A stretch of 64,000 nucleotides of DNA, taken from contig NC_080426.1 of NCBI RefSeq assembly GCF_029873635.1, positions 51,040,093 to 51,104,092 on the forward strand, written 5' to 3'. Shown here piece after piece: positions 33,790-43,670 of the stretch. The stretch's first letter is position 1, and each line of letters begins with the position of its first letter. Made by a program: the position numbers and the translations under genes. The notes under the pieces were generated by a model. That model saw nothing but the letters and a program-made list of their open reading frames with translations. It had not been told where the DNA came from and did not search any database. This DNA is from Malania oleifera. Taxonomy: Eukaryota; Streptophyta; Magnoliopsida; Santalales; Ximeniaceae.

Positions 33790-36438
33790 TTAACTTATAG
33801 GATGGAGATCACAGAGCTGGTGAATTGAGAAAGGGGGATCAAAATGAGAGCCATTGAGAATGGCCCATGTAATTAGCTTGTTTGCAGCTTCTGTGGAATG
33901 TATCCCATCCCAGCTTACATAGTTGGATGGGTCACTGCAAGCTTCTGCTGTGACATTCTTCCCATCAATGACTTTCTTATTTCCACAAAAAACTCGAGGA
34001 TCAAAGTTGTAGGCACCTCCCCCATATCCGCAGCAAGCTTTTGTACCATACTGGAGACCTGTTTCGAAATAAAACAATTTAATAGTGCTTCAAATCAATA
34101 CACAATGAGGAAAACAATGGCCATAATCAACAGTCTCTAGCCATTTTCGTTGTTAGCACATGTAGTAAATTAATAATGTGCCACAAAGATGCATAGTCCG
34201 ATTGACAGGCTTTCCAGATCTTTAAATTCTAGTTTAATATCATGAAATAAATGCTACTACTCACAAGCTAGATTGTAAGTTACTAAAAGACAACCAAATG
34301 AGATTAATTTTCACAGATTAATTTTTGGTTAAGCAGAAACATACCATGAGATGTGGGGTGTTGGAAGAGCTCTAGCAGTACAGAATGAGTGTCCACATAA
34401 ATTAGAGAGGCGTAATGGAGAGCTTCTCTAGTTTTAGCCAGTGCTTCCTTTAGCATTTTATTATAGTCCAATACTGCATTGTTGTAAGAAATCATGCACC
34501 CGAATGCATCAATATCTGAACTATTGTGCGGAAGCTCCACCAGGAACGCCGGATAACAGCCCACTGGAGCGAGATTAAGCACCAGAAACGTGCGCCCGCC
34601 TAATCCATACAACTCCTAGAAAATTTTCATTAAGCAATATTACCATTAGTTAAGACACTGAAAAATGCAGCATCACATCTATGAGGCCTAAGACTCTCTA
34701 AACACTAAACTAACCTTGATGGCGCCAGCAATTTGGGATACGACTTGGGGAAGGTACTGCTTAACTCCTTCAATACCGATAGCTGCTAGGTTCGACGTGA
34801 AATCGTTTTGACCTATGTAAAATGCATAGATCGATTTCCCAAAGACATCTGGTGGAGGAAGATTGGTAATTGATCCTAAATTCAAGCTTATAAAATCAGT
34901 TAATACAACATGAACAACTAATGAGTAATAGGCTATTTTTAAATCTGAAGCAAGACTAATGAATGGATTCAAGCATGGAGTCATACCCTTTGCACCAGCA
35001 GAGTGAAGTTCATCGACTTTGGCCTTGAACTCCTTCATTTGATTGAGCTGAATGGCAAGAGAGAAAGGGCTGATCCCGGTAACAAAGAGGGATGTGTTTG
35101 GCAGCAAAACTGTAGATGCCAATGTTGCATAGTTGGCCCCATGTCTATAGTCCGATCCAATTGACAGCAAGTATGGGCTCAGAAATGGCAACCCCAGAGC
35201 TTGAGCTGCCAGAGAATACGTAAGTTCATAAAAAATTTTGAATTCGTTCTCACATTGTTTTTTTGGACACGATCTTCTTTCATTGCGTCTTCGGTTTGCA
35301 GAATGAACGAGGTGGACCAAATAAAAAAACCTAAGCTAATGATGGAAGCATAAATTTTAAAGTTTGGATTTGAATTAGTATAGATTTGGAAGAAATTTAA
35401 CACAATTTTATACTATTTTATTTAAATCCACCCAATTCTGAAATTAGGTCTAAATTTTTGAACTCGGGTGACAAAATAGATCAAAATGAGTGGTGTTACT
35501 CCTTTTAAATTGAGTTTAAATTTAATAAAAAATGACCCGTTTATAAATGGTTCAAGTTGGATATCCGCTGATGACCCGTTTAAGTTCACGAGAATAGGGA
35601 TATTTGATCGCCGCTCTTCTGCAAATCTTCTCGGCTCTCGCTCTCGCAGTCGCAGGTCTGCCTGACGTCGCAGACGCAAAGGTAGAGTAAACGAAAAAAC
35701 ATGAAGAACTTGAACTTAGGGTCTGAGGCAGAGATTGACCAAATGGTGCACGCCGGGCCAAAACCAAAACAAGCTAAGGACAAAAGTGGTGAAGGTAGGG
35801 TAGCCCCACGCGTAACTCATATAAATGTATAATTGATGAGTGACCGAGTGAGGAAATTAACAAATAGTTTTCAACTTTTTCCAGCTTGGTGTTTTGTCTT
35901 CTGGCATGGGCTGTTGGCCTAGTCATGGTCTAGAAAAAGAAAAGAAGGCAAAAGAAGTGGAAAATTTACCGAACATTGGAATCCGAAATGGCAGAAGGGA
36001 ATCTCTCAAGAAGTGGAAGATTTAAGGTGGGAATTGAGATTGCAGACTTGGGCATTACATCAATGGAGAGATCTAAATATAACAAAATCAAAATTAGGCT
36101 TCCTTAGCAGCTCGACTTCAATTTTTGTCAAGGACTCCAATTACCGCAGAAATGTGTATGAAGAAGAATTACCAAAGCTTACCTAGGAAATCAATGACAA
36201 GCCTCCCATCTGAAGCTCGACCGGACGGTCTCTTGAAGTAGGTCATGCCGAAGGGCCCTGACTGAGCCGGGAAGGCTGCCCAGAACCCGCCGGTGTCGGA
36301 ATTCGAGTCGCCGAAGTTGAAGATCGCCTCAAACTCACATTTAGAATCACTTGAGCAGCTCAGCAGGGCTATGGTCACCGTCCAGATGGCCAACACTGAC
36401 CGGAATCCCGCAACATTAACTTCGGAAGCCTGCCTCAT
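33790..36438 (-). CDS. GDSL esterase/lipase, five exons, secreted
   Basis: Exons on the minus strand: 36438-36183, 35205-34987, 34875-34715, 34615-34345, 34058-33790, with GT-AG introns and consistent phases, giving 391 residues. A signal peptide covers roughly 1-30. SGNH-hydrolase blocks are complete: block I FNFGDSNSDTGG with nucleophile Ser45, block II Gly in DYRHGANYA, block III GQND (Asn182), and block V SWDGIHS with Asp353 and His356. Asn-linked sites occur (NTS, NSS, NVT, NGS). Family members hydrolyse ester bonds of lipids, cutin precursors or acetylated sugars in the apoplast; the substrate here cannot be told. The ATG at 36438 was chosen because the longer frame begins at TTG. It most resembles Arabidopsis At4g01130 by memory. 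Intron 1 (977 bases) contains a GC-richer insertion-like patch at 35580-35700. Intact. Confidence 0.94.
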
Positions 36439-36960
36439 CCTCCCAACCCCCCTCCCAGAGCAGAGTACTTGGTACAAAAAAACAAAACAAAACCAGTAGG
36501 AAAATCCTATTAATGAAAGACAGCTAGTTGAGGCCTATCATGTATATGGCCACAATCCACAAGCTTATCGAATTCAACACATGCCTTAAATGGAGAACTG
36601 GATCAGGTTGAAGAGTGACTTACCTTATATAGAGGGTTTAAGAGAGGTTTATGATTGATGCAGAGTCTCTTTGGGCACAAGGCAAATGATTGGACATAGC
36701 TTTCTCAACAAGTAGCTTAGAATGAGTGGAAGTTTGAGAAGTCTTGCTGTGCTGAAAGGGAAGGAAGTAATGAAAGCTTCTTTGCTCACAAATGAAAAAA
36801 ACAAAAAACTAATGGGCATCAGGGCATGGAGAGAGAGAGAGAGAGAGATGACACAGGAGGGGCATGCAGAAGGACTTGCACTCCCGCATCCGCATCCCGT
36901 GGCAATATATATGTGAGACAAGCTGTCGGCAAGCTATTGTTTTTCGAAGAGTAGGCTTAA
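36439..36960 (-). promoter_or_regulatory. Upstream region of the GDSL gene
   Basis: Leader and promoter on the minus strand. A GA tract lies at 36829-36848, and a TATA-like atatata near 36906-36912. The start site is not determined. Confidence 0.35.
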
Positions 36961-37078
36961 CCTAAATTCAAAAGCCACAAGGCATGAAATAATTTTTCCT
37001 TCGTCCTTTTTGTTTTAATTTTATTTTTCATAGTCAAATCTAAACCAACAGTGTGATCAAATATTTGTTTTCTATTTC

Positions 37079-37084
<6 letters not shown>

Positions 37085-37117
<33 letters not shown>
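37085..37117. repeat. (AT)n microsatellite
   Basis: About 16 AT units in AT-rich spacer. Confidence 0.9.
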
Positions 37118-37118
<1 letters not shown>

Positions 37119-37178
37119 ATGACGTAAGGGTTAGATCATAGATTGATCACTTGTTTATCGATCATTTAAAAAATTACA

Positions 37179-37676
37179 TGTTACGAATGTACAACCCAAA
37201 CACAAATAGATTCGAAATGTGCAATGTAATAATTAACAATAAACAATACGAAAATAATTAATCACAAAGAGAATAAAGAAAAACAATAAAAGCACACGAC
37301 ATAAGAATTACATCATTTGACGATGTGCCTACGTCCACAGGAGTAAGAGATTGATTTTCACTTTCAATCTCAATAAAGGTTACAAAATATTGTTTAAATA
37401 CCAACTCTATGCGTACATAAGACTTAAAATGTATCTAAAGTATCCCTGTAACAATTTTCGGAGGAAAATCCTCTAAGATCCTCAATCTACTGATCTTCCC
37501 GATTCAAATCCCGTAATCAGTGCCAAACAATACCGTCGACAGTTTAATGTTAAGAATGAATTATTTCAGACTGAAATCATTGACGCTTTCTTCCTGTAGC
37601 TCAACTTTCATATTCTTGCTTCACCATTCTTTCCTTGAGCATGTATTCCACTTAATATGAGTCACATACTCCAACA
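37179..37676 (+). mobile_element. Copia-type solo LTR, TSD ttaca
   Basis: 498 bp, TGTTACGAATG...TCCAACA, flanked by ttaca at 37174-37178 and 37677-37681. The inner block tgcctacgtccacaggag and the end ...atatgagtca...ccaaca are shared with the LTRs at 38304 and 41142. Confidence 0.85.
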
Positions 37677-37681
37677 TTACA

Positions 37682-38303
37682 TTTCACGAACAACCAAATT
37701 TAGAATGTCTAAATTGACAACTTGTTGCAATTGTTACTTTGAAGATTACCCAATCAATCCCTTTAGCCCTTCCCTCCTAACATGAAAAGAGTTGAACACT
37801 TCTATGCAACCAAATGTCCTAATATTTCATTTTAAATGGGCATTTGTAAAATTAGCCGGATCATTTCTTTTTTATGAGAAATGATTTGAAAGAGTTGAGT
37901 TATAAAATTATATTCTCTTCATTTAATTAATAACACTCACGCAAGCAATAGTGAATGTGTCATTTGCATGTGATTGCAAATAAATATTGTTGAATGATAT
38001 ATTTTAATATTTCATAATATAGTTTAATTTTTTTTTTTTAAAAAATACATCAATCAAACATTATCATAATTCATCCCATCTTTCCCAGTCACAGCTGCAC
38101 CTTTGGTGGGTCTGGGACGTAGCCACATATACAAAATTGATGAAATCTGCAAACCAAGAAATGAGGATACAAAATGACTATTTTTTTTTTTCTTATTGGG
38201 TTAATTATATTTCTTTCTTATGACTAAGTTCTTATTTGTAATGATAATATTATTAGTAGCGACTAATAATTTGTTTAAAAAATTATTATAGTTATGCCTA
38301 AAC
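37682..38303. other. AT-rich spacer between two solo LTRs
   Basis: No gene seen; several A/T homopolymers. Confidence 0.5.
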
Positions 38304-38671
38304 TGTTGTGAAACATGCGACCATTATGATGAATAGTATGAAAAACAAAGAGATGGATAAAATAATAAATACACACGGATTTAACGTCGTTCGGTAATCT
38401 GCCTACATTCGTAGGAGTGATTAGCGGCTGAATTTCACTATATCGAAAGTAGGGTTGTATAATATGTATTTATACTAATTATAGCCGTATAGAGGTATTA
38501 GAAAATTTTTTCAAATATCCTTATACCGTACCCATTAATTGTCCCTACCAATAAAATAATATATTACAAGCCCAAAAGATTTATGATGTCCCTCTGCTCT
38601 GCTCCACTTACGACATCGGTCTGCTTTCTCTATACATGTGTTCCACTCAATATGAGTCATATAATACAACA
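38304..38671 (+). mobile_element. Copia-type solo LTR, same family
   Basis: 368 bp, TGTTGTGAAAC...ATACAACA, with near-matching flanks taaac (38299-38303) and taacc (38672-38676). It shares the ttcggtaatctgcctacattcgtaggag block with the other two copies. The weaker duplication suggests it is older. Confidence 0.72.
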
Positions 38672-38725
38672 TAACCCAACTCTATTTTAGAAAATTTTTA
38701 ATAAAATTTAAAAAATCAATTTCTT

Positions 38726-38761
<36 letters not shown>

Positions 38762-38944
38762 ATGATTAGTTGTACAAGTTGTAGAATTTCATTTAGAGTT
38801 TAAATTATTATAAAAATAGTTAAAATTTGTACCTTATTGTGTTAACAATAATTTTAAATAATTTGCTAAAAATTTCATCCTTCTTACCTAAAAAAATATT
38901 AATTATTATTTATAACGTATGAAATATGTCCCACCTACAATGCC

Positions 38945-39442
38945 TCTGCCCTTTGGCTGGGAGCAAAAACCAAGTTGCTAACGAGTGACAAGCTCTCGGG
39001 AGATGAAAAGATCAAGCCCTGCACTCCGTGCAATGTTGAATTGGAGAGTGGATGACTTATTTTTCAGATGCAAGGTTAGTTCAGAAGTTTGGAACAACCT
39101 AAGGGATTGGCTTGGATGAAAACGTTCCATGACATCATTGAAAACAGCATTGAAATGGTTTCATAAGGACGTCAGAGGAAAAAGAGCCTGCCTGGCCTCT
39201 ACTGTTTATGGGATTTGACACTTCAAAAACATGAAGAAATTTGAAGGGAAGGATACACCATTGATGTTATCATCAAACATATTCAGATGCATGTTTATAG
39301 AACTGTTTATGAGAAATTTCCATACCTCGAGGAGTTGAGATATTGAGTTGGATGATCTACTCCTATATTGGAGATTTGTTTTTTTGACTGTAATATGATT
39401 GTCTAAATGGTTGGTTGCCTTGAGTATGTCAGGTTAGATTGT
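38945..39442 (+). mobile_element. LINE 3' fragment, left part (split by a Tat LTR)
   Basis: zf-RVT coding remnant and 3' UTR colinear with 2050-2520 of the first LINE: the LWLGAKTKLLTSDKL-like start, a cysteine cluster, the VWNNLRDWLG block, and the shared gcctggcctctactgtttatg text. Several stops and shifts. It is truncated at the 5' side near 38945 and continues at 43573. Confidence 0.82.
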
Positions 39443-39539
39443 TGTCGACACCCCAATTTTAACTATGCCATTTTCCTGGAAGGACCCGGTGCAATAAAAT
39501 CTCACTTCGAATTTTGAAAATTGGAGGACCCCTTTAATT

Positions 39540-39730
39540 GAGTTTCGGTGTGCCTACCGAGCCCCGTTGTTTTTAAACCGAGTCCCAGTATGCCTACCGA
39601 GCCTCGGTATTTCAAATTGAGTCCCGATGTTCTCTATCAAGTCTCGTTATTTTTATTTGAGTCCCAGTGCTTTTAGTCGAGTTTCGGTGTCTTTAACCGA
39701 GTCTCGGTGCTTCGGTTTGAGCCTCGGAGT
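39540..39730 (+). promoter_or_regulatory. U3 cluster of ACCGAG / CTCGGT repeats in the Tat LTR
   Basis: About nine alternating half-palindromes (accgagtcccagt, accgagcctcggt, accgagtctcggt) in 190 bases. Confidence 0.65.
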
Positions 39731-40987
39731 TTTTCCAAGTTTTCAAATTTTTAGGAGTCGAGTCATCTAATTTTTAAAATGAATTTTTACTGAGTCGTCT
39801 TTCTGAGTCCGGGTCCTTCCAAATTTCGGGAACTGGGTTTTGATTTTTAAATCCGGGTCTTTCTTTTTAGGAAAAACAAAATTTGGTCCACAAAAATAAT
39901 GAATATAAAAGAAAATGTGTAAAAAGAATAAAAAGAAAAAATGCCAAGCAAATAAAAAATAATAGCGAAAAACAATAAAAAAAAATAAAAAAATTGCATA
40001 GCTTCCAACGGAAATGGCCATGTGCGCATGTGGTTGATATTCCCTCGCGGGAATAAAGGAACAGCAAACAAAAAAAATTCCTGGCGCCAATTTGTTTTAC
40101 CCACAGACCTCAATCAAGGGAGTCAGTGGCACACGCAAGAAAAGGGGACAGACCCATTCATTTCACGCGGAGGGGGAGCTCTTTCATTGATTTTGCTATT
40201 CTCTGGCAGGGGCACTGTTCATTTTCCCTTTCACCATTCACTCCTCTCCTCTCGCCCCTCTTCTATCACTCACTGGGCACGCACCAGAAAACGGAACCTC
40301 CATTCCATCTTCACCAGATCCGCCGCAACGCTCACATCTCCAGACCCACCTCCACTCTCTCGGCTCTGCCATAGCTCAGTTCCCCCATCGCCACCCTCTG
40401 CGAGCTACCATCACTCCGCTCCGCCTCTCACCCTCACTGTTCAACTATCCACTCTCCACCCTCGAATTCCCCGTTCTCTATCTCTCACCATCTCCTCGGT
40501 ATCTCCTCCTCTTCCGCATCAAGCTCACTCAAACCAGCCATAACAGCCCTGCCACCCTCTCCACATTCTCCTTCTGCTTCCATTTGTTCTAGGCAACACC
40601 ACCAAACGCCAGCACCTCCATTCACTTGCACTCTCCTGCTCTCCCTCGGATTAATCTCCCTTCATCTCTCACAGAACCCTCATCACTGTCACCCCAGTCC
40701 ATCGCAGACCACCCTCAAGCTCTCCCATCTCATTCGGCATCTGTTTCTCACCATTGTCAAGCTTGCTCAAACCAGTCAAGTGCTTCACTTTGTTCGCCAA
40801 CCCTCACCAACCGCAGCACCAACTCACGACTATAACCACCCGAACACCACATAACCACCAACAGTAGCTACCCACTCGGCCTCTCGCTCTCACTCACGGC
40901 CAATATCGTCAGCTCCAGATCTCCCTCACTCTCACCTGCTCTCCCTCTCCCTCGGTTCCCTTACCATCAGCTCCCGACCTCACCAAA

Positions 40988-41820
40988 CTCTGGCAAGTCA
41001 ACCACCACCGGGCACTTGATCTACAAGCTTGGAGATATTGACAAGCGTCTTATTGAAAGGTTTGCTGCTGAGATGAACAAGCGTTCTTTCAAGTATGCGT
41101 GGGTGCCGGACAAGCTCATGGCTGAGCGTGAACGTGGTATCTGTTAGGAATATATGAACAAATTCCCGAAACGTGTGAGAAACAAATAGAGAAAGAATAA
41201 TGCCAAAGAAAAATTCAATCACACGCACAAGACAATATTTACGTGATTCGGTAATTTTGCCTACATCCACGAAGTTGCAGGGATTTCAATATTATCAGGA
41301 AGAAAGCACAGAGAGTGCGGTGATACAATTCTCTCGCTCTCGCGGATACAACCACACGAACACTAATCACCCGAAAGCACCCTTTTTATATGTTGCGCCT
41401 AGGGTTCCGTTCCAAATGGGCTACAAAAATTTTTCCCGGGGGTCACGGCCCAAGCTTTCGCTCCATGGACTAAGCTTTAGGATAGAAATCTCTAATTAAA
41501 CAGAGGTCAGGTCGTCATCCAAATTAAGACACAATTAGGCTCCACAAAAGCCCAACAGTATCACCGTTGATATTGTCCTGTGGAAATATGAGACCACCGA
41601 AATAATACTACACTGCCATTGATGCTCCTGGACACTGTGACTTTATCAAGAACACGATCACTGGTACCTCACAGGCGAACTGTGCTGTCCCCATCATTGA
41701 CTCGACAACTGGTGGTTTTGAAGCTGGTATTTCTCAAGGATGGTCAGACCCGTGAGCATGCTCTTCTTGCTTTCACCTTTGGTGTGAAGCAGATGATTTG
41801 CTGTTGCAACAAGCAGGATC
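40988..41820 (+). pseudogene. EF-1alpha gene fragment, captured in a Tat LTR
   Basis: Translation gives [30 protein letters not shown] and [11 protein letters not shown], then (after an inserted LTR at 41142-41562) [16 protein letters not shown]-region text, [30 protein letters not shown] and CCCNK. This is the GTP-binding domain of elongation factor 1-alpha, from the P-loop Gly-Lys-Ser onward. The start codon and first residues are absent. Homology stops after CCNK, where plant EF-1alpha genes are remembered to have an intron, and T-rich intron-like sequence follows. This suggests a genomic rather than an mRNA-derived copy. Frameshifts and an in-frame stop occur in the second part. Confidence 0.88.
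41142..41557 (+). mobile_element. Copia-type solo LTR inside the EF-1alpha fragment, TSD gtatc
   Basis: 416 bp, TGTTAGGAATA...GCCCAACA, with perfect flanks gtatc at 41137-41141 and 41558-41562. The duplicated bases belong to the EF-1alpha reading, so it inserted after capture of that fragment. Confidence 0.92.
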
Positions 41821-42270
41821 AATAACTCCCTTGTGTTCAATTTTATCCGGTTCTAAATTTTTTTCCATCTGTATGTGAATGGATTTTGTCATAAAAAATC
41901 TGCCCCTGTGCATTGCTATAATTCAAAGAAGCCTATCACCTGTTTGATAAAATGCCCAGGTCAGTGCCCATTTCCTTGCACTTGTGCTTAGATTCCAAAC
42001 ACCTGTCACCTATTTGATAAAATGCCCAAACCAAACTTGTTGAGTTATGATCCTATTACTTTTATGATATTTAGCATTTGGGGTGCTTATGTTTGTTCGG
42101 TTTTGTTAGAATTGCTACATCAAGTTTTTTAATTTGTTGGTTCTTGATTGGTTTGGGGATGAGTAGCATAGTTCACAATGTCTCGTTGGTGCTTTTAAAA
42201 AATGTGTTGATAAAGTGGGAATTTGTTTGATGCATGCAAGCTGTTTGTTGAAATGCTAGAGAGATGTTGA
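41821..42270 (+). other. Intron-like continuation after the EF-1alpha fragment
   Basis: T-rich sequence with a direct repeat: cacctgtttgataaaatgccca at about 41938 and its near copy at about 42007. Possibly the captured EF-1alpha intron. Confidence 0.45.
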
Positions 42271-42279
42271 GTTGTGGAG

Positions 42280-42690
42280 TTTGTTTTGGCACCACTTACA
42301 TACACTCATGCATGCCCTAGTATTTAGACACATTCATACACACAATTACACTCATAGCCACACACACTTTCACATACTCACATGCATAATATACATGCAT
42401 TCATGCATGCATGCGTCATATGCCTATCCATCTTATATCATGCATGCATGCGGATTCGTTCTTTTACATGCATTATATCATTATCCATGTCCTTATTCAT
42501 GCGTGCATATGCACACCCGCTCACACATCTCATGTGTCATTTTTCATTCGTGCATGCATGCATATGCATGCTCATTCACCACATGGCACCACACACATTC
42601 TCCTGCACAAGCATGCCTATTCTCATTTATGCTCACACATGTATCATGCATCATTCATACACTAACATACACTTGAATACACATAGCTCA
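42280..42690. repeat. CATGCATG-rich degenerate tract
   Basis: About 400 bases dominated by catgcatg, cacacat and cattcat words. The tract is self-complementary in places and open in several frames only because of its composition. Confidence 0.8.
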
Positions 42691-43572
42691 CGCGTACGGC
42701 AACGTGTGTTGAACTATGGTCTCGACCAAAACCTTAAATTGGTTTTTTTCTGGACTGGTCAATGCTTGATCTGTTTGTCATTCCCTGAACCGGTTTACGC
42801 CGCTTTTCTCTATTTATTATTATTTAGATATTCAGAAAATTCACAAAAAATCACAAAATTCTCAAAAATCCCAAAAACATTTTCGTACTTTAATTTCAAT
42901 TGATCTTATTTGTGTTATTTTTGAAGTTCGGGAAAAATCACAGAAAATCACAAAAAATGTTTTCACACTTCTAAAAAATCACGAAAATGTTTTTTAGGCA
43001 CAGAAAATCATTTCCGTCTCGAACAAATTTCAAAAATCTCCCGGAATAATATTTTCCTACTTAGAAAAACCTACAGATTTCAAAATCTTCGGGAGCGTAC
43101 TTTGTATCCTATTTTCTTAATTTTCCTTTCCGATGATTGTAGCCAAGGGCATAGACTTTTCAGAGTATTGAATTGCGCCGATTCTGAGGAATACCTATAT
43201 AGTATTTTCTTTTTTTTTTTTATTTTTGAAAGGGAGTAATTTTAAAAGGTTTATTCGATTTATTTTGGGGTAATTTTTGATTAATCTGATACTATTCGTA
43301 AGAACGGGCACGTAGGGGGTGCTAATACCTTCCCCTAGCGTAACCGTACTCCTGAATCTGACTCTGATAAAGTAGACCGATTCTACCACTAATGGGATAG
43401 CAATCAAGTGTTTTTACCGCACTCCAAAAGGTTAGTGGCGATTCCATCACACATCATTTTTCTCGAAAAATCTTTTTCAAAATCACACATTTCCATTTTT
43501 TCCTGTTTGCAGCCGAACCCCTTTTCTCTAGAGTGGTTCTCTGGGTCGGGTTCGGGACGTCGCGAAAATTGT

Positions 43573-43670
43573 ATCATAACTTTTCCCTTTCATTAGAATC
43601 CTAGGAATGCCTAGTATACTCGTACATAATATTTTGAGTAATATACTTTACTTTTACTGATAAAAAAAAA
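43573..43670 (+). mobile_element. LINE 3' tail, right part, with poly-A
   Basis: Continuation of the LINE 3' UTR after the Tat LTR, ending in a nine-base A run at 43662-43670. Confidence 0.7.

Larger units (their letters stand above)
39443..43567 (+). mobile_element. Tat/Ogre-type Ty3 solo LTR carrying a host gene fragment
   Basis: 4125 bp, starting TGTCGACACCCC as is typical of Tat-clade LTRs and ending in the ggttcgggacgtcgcg block. It is flanked by identical attgt at 39438-39442 and 43568-43572. It sits inside a LINE 3' UTR. The ends are slightly worn. Contents: an ACCGAG/CTCGGT palindrome cluster, a C/T-rich segment (40200-40980), an EF-1alpha fragment interrupted by a copia LTR, and a catgcatg-rich tract (42280-42690). 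Confidence 0.78.

Noticed and set aside
40022-40543. 173-codon open frame, plus strand
   Set aside because: C/T-rich sequence inside the Tat LTR; composition keeps several frames open, and no family is recognised.
40988-41820. Working EF-1alpha gene
   Set aside because: Lacks the start and most of the protein, is split by an LTR, and is shifted afterward; a fragment only.
42272-42903. Overlapping open frames of 84-173 codons
   Set aside because: Produced by the catgcatg/cacacat low-complexity tract; His/Met/Ser-rich text with no domain.
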